From the NCBI GenBank assembly GCA_024663395.1, contig JANFAH010000021.1, forward strand, positions 868,001-932,000: 64,000 nt of DNA. Direction: 5' to 3'. This document shows, piece by piece, positions 9,636 to 18,205 of the stretch (position 1 is the first letter of the stretch; each line of letters opens with the position of its first letter). Made by a program: the position numbers and the translations under genes. The stretch comes from Pisolithus tinctorius. Its lineage: Eukaryota > Basidiomycota > Agaricomycetes > Boletales > Pisolithaceae. Below the pieces are notes generated by a model that saw nothing but the letters and a program-made list of their open reading frames with translations, had not been told where the DNA came from and made no database searches.

Positions 9636-12600
9636 TATGGAAAGCCGGACAATCGCGCTTCCGTACGGCCGAAAGTTGGAACTTTTTCCGGAGGTCACGT
9701 GGACATGCAGCACGTATCTTCGAAGTTAGGAAGTACCGTCGGTTAGGAGGACACCGGACACTGCAGTCATGCAGTTCGTTCGGTCGTAGGTCACACGGTC
9801 ACACATTCATGCAGTCCGAAGGTCGTGCAGTTCGTTCGGTCGTAGGTTATGCAGTCATACATTCATGTAGTTTGTTCAGTCGTAGGTCACATGGTCATCA
9901 CCTTGTTTACAAGGTCACTGCGCCCTGAAAGTTGAGATGCTTTTTTCGACATCCCAGGCTATAGTGTCATTTTGATGCATCAAAGTGTGATAATTGTAGC
10001 ATTACTGTGATGCAAGACTGCCTAACTCCCTTATACCAGTAGTGATGTGTCAGTATACTAGTAGTGCAGGTCTGAGATCTGCCCACTCCCTCCCCTTGGG
10101 AGTTTCTCCCCACAAATCCCCACTCCTCCGCATTTTATGTAATTACATAAGCATAAAAAAGCGCAGCCACTACTCCCAAAACATGTCCTCATTTGGCATG
10201 TGCCTGATATCCAACATTCCCACACACTGCCCTCATTGCCCCCAGCCTCCCCTTCCTTCCTGGGCTCTGTCCCTGCCCTGTGGGCATTGTATATGATAGT
10301 TAGATGTACTATAAGTGTATTAGACCATAAATGAATGCTTTTATGCCCATCCTAATGGGCCTAAATGATTGCAAAGTGGGATAGGGGGAAAAACAGAAAA
10401 AGCGAACGCTTTTTTGATATATTGGACATATCTATCTATTTATTGTGTCCCCTTGAAGGGGCCATGTGTCCCTACAACATATCAAAAGTTGATAGGTTGG
10501 GATTGGGTGCTTCAATTGTAGTGGCACAATTGCCTCCTCCCTGTGTTACACCCTGAAAAAATATTTTTCTGGGCTTTTTGGCACTGGTAATGTAATCTGA
10601 CATGGTGTAGTGGTCATAATAAGTGTATTCGCATGTAATTTGATCATCCATGCAGTGTCTGAAAGGCTCTGAAAAACTGGAAAGTATCTTAGGGGCTAAA
10701 ACAAAAAAAGTGCTTGCATTTTTGATATATTTGGCATGGGCACTTAAAAAGGAATCAGCTTGGAGGATGGCTCTGTACCTACAACATATCAACAGCTCAT
10801 TATGTGGGGCAGAAACCTTGAGGTGTTGTGCCATGATCTCTTCCTGCTGGTATGTAGGGGTTTCATCAGGTTTTAGGCTGTTTACTGCTATTCTGACTAT
10901 CTAGGCAGCACTGGAATACTTATTGGCAGTCACCACAATATTCCCAAGTGCATACATTCAGGGGAGAGCACTGGGGAACTGGAACAATCCTCCAGAGAGC
11001 GTGGGAAAAGGTGCAAAAAATTGTGGAGACTTTCAAAACATATCAAAAAGATGAAATAGCACACCCCACACCATGTATAGTATCCAATGGATAGTAGTAC
11101 TGAGTTTCCCATGGTGCTGAGATATATATGCATGTAACATATTATATTCATCACTCATTAATACCCAAAAATGCGAAAATTGATACACTAGGACCTGTGA
11201 TTCAATGGATACATTTGACTACTCAAGGTGTAGGAGACTAACACCTAGTCTGAATTTCAGAGGTTGTGTTACACTCAAGTGGGTCTAATATAGTCCCAGG
11301 AGGTCCTATCATATGAAAAAATCTCAGTACTACCATCCATTGGGTACTATACATGGTGTGGGGTGTGCTATTTCATCTTTTTGATATGTTTTGAAAGTCT
11401 CCACAATTTTTTGCACCTTTTCCCACGCTCTCTGGAGGATTGTTTCAGTTCCCCAGTGCTCTCCCCTGAATGTATGCACTTGGGAATATTGTGGTGACTG
11501 CCAATAAGTATTCCAGTGCTGCCTAGATAGTCAGAATAGCAGTAAACAGCCTAAAACCTGATGAAACCCCTACATACCAGCAGGAAGAGATCATGGCACA
11601 ACACCTCAAGGTTTCTGCCCCACATAATGAGCTGTTGATATGTTGTAGGTACAGAGCCATCCTCCAAGCTGATTCCTTTTTAAGTGCCCATGCCAAATAT
11701 ATCAAAAATGCAAGCACTTTTTTTGTTTTAGCCCCTAAGATACTTTCCAGTTTTTCAGAGCCTTTCAGACACTGCATGGATGATCAAATTACATGCGAAT
11801 ACACTTATTATGACCACTACACCATGTCAGATTACATTACCAGTGCCAAAAAGCCCAGAAAAATATTTTTTCAGGGTGTAACACAGGGAGGAGGCAATTG
11901 TGCCACTACAATTGAAGCACCCAATCCCAACCTATCAACTTTTGATATGTTGTAGGGACACATGGCCCCTTCAAGGGGACACAATAAATAGATAGATATG
12001 TCCAATATATCAAAAAAGCGTTCGCTTTTTCTGTTTTTCCCCCTATCCCACTTTGCAATCATTTAGGCCCATTAGGATGGGCATAAAAGCATTCATTTAT
12101 GGTCTAATACACTTATAGTACATCTAACTATCATATACAATGCCCACAGGGCAGGGACAGAGCCCAGGAAGGAAGGGGAGGCTGGGGGCAATGAGGGCAG
12201 TGTGTGGGAATGTTGGATATCAGGCACATGCCAAATGAGGACATGTTTTGGGAGTAGTGGCTGCGCTTTTTTATGCTTATGTAATTACATAAAATGCGGA
12301 GGAGTGGGGATTTGTGGGGAGAAACTCCCAAGGGGAGGGAGTGGGCAGATCTCAGACCTGCACTACTAGTATACTGACACATCACTACTGGTATAAGGGA
12401 GTTAGGCAGTCTTGCATCACAGTAATGCTACAATTATCACACTTTGATGCATCAAAATGACACTATAGCCTGGGATGTCGAAAAAAGCATCTCAACTTTC
12501 AGGGCGCAGTGACCTTGTAAACAAGGTGATGACCATGTGACCTACGACTGAACAAACTACATGAATGTATGACTGCATAACCTACGACCGAACGAACTGC

Positions 12601-12791
12601 ACGACCTTCGGACTGCATGAATGTGTGACCGTGTGACCTACGACCGAACGAACTGCATGACTGCAGTGTCCGGTGTCCTCCTAACCGACGGTACTTCCTA
12701 ACTTCGAAGATACGTGCTGCATGTCCACGTGACCTCCGGAAAAAGTTCCAACTTTCGGCCGTACGGAAGCGCGATTGTCCAGCTTTCCATA
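9636..12791. mobile_element. 3.16-kb foldback palindrome with 6-bp target duplication CTGAGT
   Basis: Two arms of about 1.47 kb (9636 to about 11108, and about 11319 to 12791) are inverted copies around an axis at 11213.5. Paired positions always sum to 22427, so there is no net indel between the arms, and I saw only a few mismatches (for example in GCCGGAC versus the partner GCTGGAC near the tip). The central spacer of about 210 bp is not inverted. The element begins TATGGAAAGC and ends GCTTTCCATA, and is flanked by CTGAGT on both sides (9630-9635 and 12792-12797). Subterminal copies of TGCAGTTCGTTCGGTCGTAGG lie at about 9770-9890 and mirrored at about 12540-12655. No credible protein is encoded. 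It sits in the promoter of the first nuclease copy and is best read as a non-autonomous foldback transposon. Confidence 0.88.
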
Positions 12792-12882
12792 CTGAGTGAG
12801 TCTCTGCTAATACACAAGGGCGTCGCGTACATAATAGTTCGCCGTCGAGTTCACTAGCGACGTGGCCAGTGTGTCCGTTTAG

Positions 12883-13701
12883 ATGCGCTCATTTTATCGT
12901 TCGTTCTCTCAACTCTCTGCTGTTCACAAAGGCAATGCTTTCGAGCGTCGATCCCAGCAGCTCCTGCAGGATCACTTCTCCATGCTCCTCCGTCGTGTTG
13001 GCGGCAAATCAGATGGAGGAATAGATCTCTTAGGCTGGTGGTGGCTTCCTCTTTGCCCTGCGGATGCGATGCCCCAAGGTGACGCGTCCCAAACGTATCC
13101 AGACACTTCTCCTCGCCGACGTCTACGTGTCCTTGCACAGTGCAAGGCGGAGAAGAAGAAATTTGGCCCCAATTATGTTCGAGAAATGGAGGGTGTATGG
13201 CATACTCATGCATATCCTCCTGCACCACGCTTTACATCATTCCTCCAACCGCTTACCGGACCTGGTTCACATTCACATACGGCTGCAGTGGATGTGCAAC
13301 TCCACGAACAGAGTTTCGAGGAACACCCATATCGATGTGTAGCTGTTTTGATATCCGAGAGTCCCTTCACTAAGAGCACACTTCGCAGCGCACTCTCTTC
13401 TACCGTTCCATTTTTACTCCTCCACCTCCCACCTCCTTACGTCGCGCATGCATTTCCTGACAATCTGTCAGACTCTACCAGTGGATCGTCCGCGGCACCA
13501 CCCCCGCTTATAGGCGCTGCTTATCCTAACCCTCCACTTGTGCAGCTTATCGCGCCTTTGGAAATCAGATGGGAGAGACCAAACCGGCCCATCAATGGAC
13601 TGTCACCGGAGATGGTATCCGAGGGAAGCGGGCGACCTGGCCTCTGGTTGGGCAGTCAACGAATTGCTAGTTGGACTACCGACCAGCTCGCGGACATGTA
13701 A
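12883..13701 (+). CDS. Rrg7-like PD-(D/E)XK nuclease-fold mitochondrial protein (copy A, intact)
   Basis: Single-exon ORF of 272 aa. The N-terminus (MRSFYRSFSQLSAVHKG) is basic and Ser-rich like a mitochondrial presequence. The core has GNAFERRSQQLLQ, LRRVGGKSDGGIDLLGWWW and RVLAQCKAEKKKFGPNYVREMEG, matching the restriction-endonuclease-like fold: the D of GGID and the Q-x-K of QCK are the expected metal and catalytic positions. The closest family I know is fungal Rrg7 (required for respiratory growth 7, DUF2034), a mitochondrial protein whose nuclease activity is not firmly established. Two further copies (24.8-25.6 kb and 27.4-28.0 kb) are broken. The upstream region was split by the palindrome, so expression may be altered. 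Confidence 0.75.
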   Translation: MRSFYRSFSQLSAVHKGNAFERRSQQLLQDHFSMLLRRVGGKSDGGIDLLGWWWLPLCPADAMPQGDASQTYPDTSPRRRLRVLAQCKAEKKKFGPNYVREMEGVWHTHAYPPAPRFTSFLQPLTGPGSHSHTAAVDVQLHEQSFEEHPYRCVAVLISESPFTKSTLRSALSSTVPFLLLHLPPPYVAHAFPDNLSDSTSGSSAAPPPLIGAAYPNPPLVQLIAPLEIRWERPNRPINGLSPEMVSEGSGRPGLWLGSQRIASWTTDQLADM

Positions 13702-14402
13702 CAGTACAACTCAGTTGGTTAGCCCCGTGGTAGACGTGCCCACTGTCAGTATGTACTCACCTTGCTGAGAATTCGTGGCATGTGAGTGCCCTATTCAATG
13801 TCCCCTTGAGATAGCCTAATATATTCACTTCCAGGACCACGTTGAGACGCCTTTCACGCCTGGATCCCAACCCAGTGGGATAGCACTAATCGCCCTCTTT
13901 GGAAGAAAATGTGCGGTGCTGAAGTGGAGTTTCATGCAAATTCAGGAGAGCATCACACTCGATTACCCTGGTCGCGGCGGGAACCAAATTTGAGGGTCCC
14001 CCCAGAGTAACTGACAGCCCTGTTTTTCTACTGTGAGTTCTAGCCTGGATGTTCCTTGCTGCGAAGCTCACCTACTCTAAAGCCTGCCTCTGTTCACCTA
14101 GTTTGTACTGTAATATGGCATCTCGGCAATGCGGACATGCGAACAACCCAACGTGCGTTACCGGAGGTCACGATTGAAATAATAGCGATTTATGAAAATT
14201 TACACCTTGCGGTAAGCCTATCAGGGCGTGCCATGAAGAATCTGTTGGAAAGTTTTCCCCATCTGAGTGCCGTGAATGTCTATTCATTACGAGATTTTAC
14301 GGCCCAAGATTTCCAAAATCGTATTCAACAGGTACATAATGCCAGCGCGCCGCGCACTTTCCGTAGCTTCGCTTTCACACAGACAGCATGTTTCATGCCC
14401 AA
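13702..14402. other. Intergenic part of tandem unit A, no clear gene
   Basis: This stretch is repeated in units B (about 25600-26170) and C (about 28050-28715). An ORF of 116 codons at 14056-14406 has partial counterparts in the other units, but substitutions fall at all codon positions and copy C stops after 65 codons, so I do not call it a gene. It probably holds the shared 3' flanks of the converging nuclease and CVNH genes. Confidence 0.4.
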
Positions 14403-14892
14403 CTAACAGACCAGAACCCCGTTACTATTCCCAATACAGTTATCTGTTCATGGTGGAGGTGGAGTCAGCTTTGTTCCGGTTTGAACCTGATCGAACAACA
14501 TACTGAGGTTGACCGATGCCGAGTCGGTGCCGCCGTTGCCATTTCCGCATACGCAGTCCAGATTAGTTCCGGAGAGGTAGCAGTTTTCACAGGTATCTGC
14601 ATAGTTTCCGCTGTGCGCGTAAATGAATGGGGGGAGGGAGAGTAAGTCATCCGCACTCCATTCGAGTTCCAATTGCTTACTTCGCGGAAACGCACTGCAA
14701 CGCTCCATGGTCATTCGTGACGCATTGATTCACGTCGATGCTTGTGGACTGGTCACTGCCACTTTCCGTTCGACAGGTCGCGAAGAATTCGGTGTTTTCT
14801 AGGTAATAGTTGTAGCAAGAGGCAGCGAAGTCCCCAGCAGTACACAGGGTAGCTGCAGCCACAAAAGAGAGTGAAACGACGAGGAACCGCAT
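14403..14892 (-). CDS. Secreted cyanovirin-N homologue (CVNH lectin), copy A
   Basis: Three exons (14892-14681, 14610-14504, 14443-14403) give 119 aa. Residues 1 to about 20 (MRFLVVSLSFVAAATLCTAG) form a signal peptide. The mature protein has the two pseudo-symmetric CVNH halves: ASCYNYYLENTEFFATC, TSIDVNQCVTNDHGALQC, then GNYADTCENCYLSGTNLDC and ASVNLNNCIGNSNGVLVC. Cysteines are spaced as in the family. CVNH proteins are sugar-binding lectins, best known for mannose oligosaccharides in cyanovirin-N; fungal members have unknown roles, with defence or cell-wall binding proposed. Both introns have GT..AG borders. It converges on the Rrg7-like gene of the same unit. Copies B and C are also open. 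Confidence 0.85.
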
Positions 14893-14925
14893 GGTGTCTT
14901 GAACTGTGTTCCAAGTCAAACGAAA

Positions 14926-14936
14926 CCTTTATATCC
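14926..14936 (-). promoter_or_regulatory. TATA box of CVNH copy A, conserved in all three copies
   Basis: GGATATAAAGG on the minus strand ends about 34 bp before the ATG. The same box occurs at 26690-26700 (copy B) and 29230-29240 (copy C), at nearly the same distance from each start. If transcription begins about 30 bp downstream as usual, the 5' leader would be only a few bases long. Confidence 0.55.
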
Positions 14937-15623
14937 TCTCGCCCCCCCTTCCCTTCCTCCGGTCGGCTGTTCTGTGACCTGTGAGAAACCCTATTTATAC
15001 GCTTGCTTCTCTGATGTCTGATGTCGAGCCCGGATTTCAGGGAATAATAGTTTCCAGTTGCGGCTGGGCAGCATACTAACTGCTGTAACAAGTACCGCGA
15101 CTTACGATTGGTATACCTCTTCCGTGCAAGTGCTGAGTCACCGCCATTCCGAAACATCGCGTACATATATTGTACATGGTGATCGAATGGCTTTACGCTC
15201 GAAATGAACCCCTAATACTCGATATGTCAGGTCCTTGGACTGGTCATGTGGCCGCCCCAGCTCTGAATCAGAAATTATGGAAACACTAACTCTTGATTGA
15301 CTATTTTAATTTCCTGTGAATGCCTCGTGCAGGTCCCATGGATTGGCCAGGAAACTATTTTACCTACAGTCTGCAGGTAACTTGTACTATTCCTTGAATA
15401 CCGTAGCCGGATTGATTCCCTTACTCCTGTTCTGGCACCAAGCATGCTTCCAGTACGGTGAGCATCCATGTTATATGACAAGAACAAAGTTTCGGCTAGC
15501 AACCTCTCTGTTAGTCAACCCCCCTGACTGTATATTAGTCGACCTCTGCGTAAAAGCCCGCCACTAGGCAAGAGCGTCGCGTAGCCCGACGACGAGTTTA
15601 CATTTGCAGTGTATCTATTCAGA

Positions 15624-15715
15624 TATGCTTGTTTTATCGTTCGTTCTCTCAACTGTCTGTTGTTTACGAAGGGAATGCTTTCGGACGTCGATCGCGGCAG
15701 CTCTTGCAGGATTTA
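15624..15715 (+). pseudogene. 5' fragment of Rrg7-like nuclease copy B
   Basis: The first 30 codons of the second nuclease copy, matching copy A from its ATG to GCAGGAT. Inserted DNA begins directly after. The remaining part continues at about 24850. Confidence 0.7.
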
Positions 15716-16417
15716 TATGGTGTAAGCATCTGAAATTTACTTTTCCCCAATGGTGCTGTAGTGCGCTTTGTACCCTATCGCCTTTTTCTTTCTTTCTACC
15801 AGACATTACCAGCCTCCTCATGATTGCAATATGACGCTGCATCTGTAACATTAAACAAACAAAAATAAAGCAGCTGATTGCGCGACTTTTGCAGTACTCC
15901 TCCTGCGCAACTTTTTATGCTACCCCTGCATAATTTTTAACACAGCCACCTTGCACCACTTTGCACTAGCTAGGAGGGCAGTTACAATAGATAAATGTAG
16001 GCAGGACGTGAACACAGTTCGTCGGCACCCTCCCCAGTCATCCCGCCCGATCCACGAGGCCGTGATGCCCCGCAGGGCCCGCTCGAATGCTCGACCCCCT
16101 CCCCCGCCCCTCCCGCCTGGTGGCGGGATTGCTCCTTCGGGAAATTCCCACGGCATCGCCACCTGCAACTTCATGTGACCGAACTCCGCGCCACAAGTCA
16201 TCACTGGCCTAGCGAATTTGGGCCCGTTTCTTGGCAAAAATACCCATTATTACATGGGTTATGTACAGTAGCATCGAAACGAGTCCCGAGGAACGGGCGA
16301 GGAGTGCGTGTAGCCCTGACTCGCTCGCTCCCCCGTGCACATGCCCTGCTTAGTCAGTAGCTGTGAGCACAGCCACCTGCCAACTTTCTGCGCATTACTG
16401 CAAAAGTCGCGCAATCG

Positions 16418-16796
16418 TATGGAAAGCCGGAGCATCATGCTCCCCCGGATTTCGGACTTCGGCGAATTGCATTCCGCATTTGGGAGTTTGGCGTTTGAGG
16501 ACCTCGAGTACCGCGAATTACATATTCGACTTCGATAGATTACACTTCGGACTTGGGAGTTTTGCGTTTTGGACTTCGGAGTTTTGCGTTTCGGACTTTG
16601 GAGTTTTGCGTTTCGGACTTCGGAGTTTTGCGTTTCGTACTTGGGAGTTTTGCAGATCGTACTTGGGAGTTTCGCACATCGTACTTGGGAGTTTCGCACA
16701 TCGTACCTGGGAGCTTCGCACATCGTTCTAGGTAGTTCTGTGCACTGTCCTTCGCATTTCGTACCAAGCATGTATTGTGAAGAACAACTAAGAATA
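16418..16796. repeat. Left TIR with 22-23 bp subterminal tandem repeats
   Basis: After the TATGGAAAGCCGGA tip the arm is built from about nine to ten variants of GGACTTCGGAGTTTTGCGTTTC and TACTTGGGAGTTTCGCACATCG. The arm ends near AGAACAACTAAGAA. Such arrays in TIRs commonly bind the transposase. ORFs running through them are repeat artefacts. Confidence 0.85.
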
Positions 16797-16835
16797 TTGT
16801 CTATATTGTGCGTGCAAGCAATGGCCAAGCGAGAA

Positions 16836-18000
16836 TCACAAAAGATGTAACTGAATCAAATGCCACAGATACAAACCTTCTGACATAGCAAGGCCATCTT
16901 GTGAAAGGCGAAGAGCAAATACATGGTCAGTTAATGCGCCATCATATGCCTGCATAATAGCGTCAACGGCCTCACGCGTATAGCCATGAGCGGAAAGATA
17001 TCGTGACGTGTGAGCACCGAGCTTCTCAGAATAAATTTCGATGACCGTGTTTCCAGCGAAGTAGTAGCGGCTTTCGGTGATCCCTCTCAGCGTCCATACG
17101 TGGGTGTATATAATTGGGCTTGCGCATCGTCCAGATCCTTGAGCTGAGGTTAACGTGAGCGTTTGGGTATCAATAAAAACAATCCTCACTTATATCCATT
17201 GGTCGTCCACACACTTGGCAAGGTGCAGGCGCAGGCCGGGTTGGTACAGGGCCAAAGAGAGGATTTGCTGTTGCTGGGTGACTTGCCGCGCTCGCACGAG
17301 CACCAGGCCCTGAAGTTTCCACACGAAGGGCGTCATTGAACATATTCGCTAATTCATCGGCATCACCATCTTCAGGGCTTCATGGTCAGCACGCAAGCGT
17401 CGGGGGGGGATGACACTTTACTGCTCGAATCAGCTACGACACTCAATTTAGTTATCAGTGGTGGTATTTGATCCTCAACACCCTTTGCCACCATCCACAT
17501 CATTGCCTCGCAAAGGGTGTCGGTCCGTTGCCATTTTGCCCAATGAAATGAACTCCCTGCACGCACAGCTGCTTCTCTAGTGTGGGATTGAGTGAATGAG
17601 TCAGGGATGTTTCATAGGAAGAGACGGTGCTTACTCAGTGCGATGGATCCCAGTAGGATTTCCAACAACAACCGCATAGAAATCATTTGTTGAGTGTTTG
17701 AGAAGGTTCCGAATCACTAGCGAGGTACTGAGGACATCGAGCAATTCTTGCGTGGTTGGTTCAGGTAGGAGGGGTCCCAAGACGGTCTTCAACGTTTGCA
17801 TGACGAGTTCAGCCTCATCCGTGGATATACACTCAATGGCAAGAGGTAGCGGTGGCGATGACCTTCCACATGGGATATACGGGCTGTTGATGATGCGTGT
17901 GCTTAAGTGCGAGAGTTGGGAACATGGTCAAACTCACCATGACTGGTAAATGCCGGGCTCTTTCCCACCAAAGACTACCCACCGCTGAGACATTGCAGCA
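16836..18000 (-). CDS. Cargo gene of unknown function in the 7.8-kb element
   Basis: A multi-exon minus-strand gene can be followed in pieces. The upstream exon has ECISTDEAELVMQTLK and LLPEPTTQELLDVLSTSL, the next AAVRAGSSFHWAKWQRTDTL, then DADELANMFNDALRVE, and the last YFAGNTVIEIYSEKLG and LSQDGLAMSEGLYLWHLIQ, ending at 16836. The helical, regular composition and clean splice sites suggest a real protein of about 300 aa, but I recognise no domain. The 5' end is unresolved; I place it near 18000. It follows the alpha-kinase gene in the same direction, just inside the left TIR. Confidence 0.5.
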
Positions 18001-18067
18001 TACGACAGTTGGGTTGGTAGCTACATGTCTGCAGTCTTTTATAACCAGGCCCCACGTGTACTTTACA

Positions 18068-18200
18068 GCAGTGATGATGTAGAATAGCAATTCGACGACT
18101 CAGTCCTTTGCGTACGTACTAGAGAGAATAGCGACGGGGTTGATGTAGAATGGCAATTCGACGACTCTGTCCTTTGCGTACGTACTAGCGAGAATAGCAA
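18068..18200. repeat. Two tandem copies of a ~60-bp repeat behind the alpha-kinase gene
   Basis: GAATAGCAATTCGACGACTC and TCCTTTGCGTACGTACTAG recur about 60 bp apart, with a partial third start before the kinase stop codon. Located between the two minus-strand genes of the element. Confidence 0.7.
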
Positions 18201-18205
18201 TTGTA

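Larger units (their letters stand above)
9560..15487. repeat. Tandem unit A (nuclease + CVNH), split by the palindrome
   Basis: The unit begins near 9590 (CCGGCAAGCGACCTCTC), is interrupted at 9636-12791 by the palindrome, and runs to about 15487, where the next unit starts with the related CGGCTAGCAACCTCTC. It contains one nuclease gene and one CVNH gene in convergent orientation. Without the palindrome it is about 2.7 kb. Similarity to units B and C is plain by eye over most of the length, with many substitutions and small indels, so the triplication is not recent. Confidence 0.75.

Noticed and set aside
10042..12385. Mirrored ORFs of 84-120 codons in the palindrome arms
   Set aside because: They occur in identical pairs only because the arms are identical. 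They overlap on both strands, show no domain, and have A/T-rich low-complexity composition.
9636..12791. Palindrome as pure assembly artefact
   Set aside because: The arms have a few real mismatches, a non-inverted spacer, and a 6-bp direct duplication at the ends that matches the behaviour of a related element. An artefact would not create this, though long reads should confirm it.
14056..14406. 116-codon ORF between nuclease and CVNH gene in unit A
   Set aside because: Copies B and C do not keep it open, and substitutions show no codon-position bias by eye.
14403..14892. CFEM or hydrophobin-type small secreted Cys-rich protein
   Set aside because: Cysteine number and spacing and the two-fold internal repeat with ASC, TSID and GNY blocks fit CVNH, not CFEM or hydrophobins.
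16440..16740. Regularly spaced repeats as a CRISPR array
   Set aside because: The units are directly adjacent without spacers, degenerate, and inverted at the other end of a transposon in a eukaryotic genome.
16518..16850. ORFs reading repeats such as LRFGLRSFAFRT and SQVRNAKLRSPK
   Set aside because: They run through the 22-23 bp TIR repeats, are open in several frames on both strands, and recur inverted at 23.9-24.1 kb.
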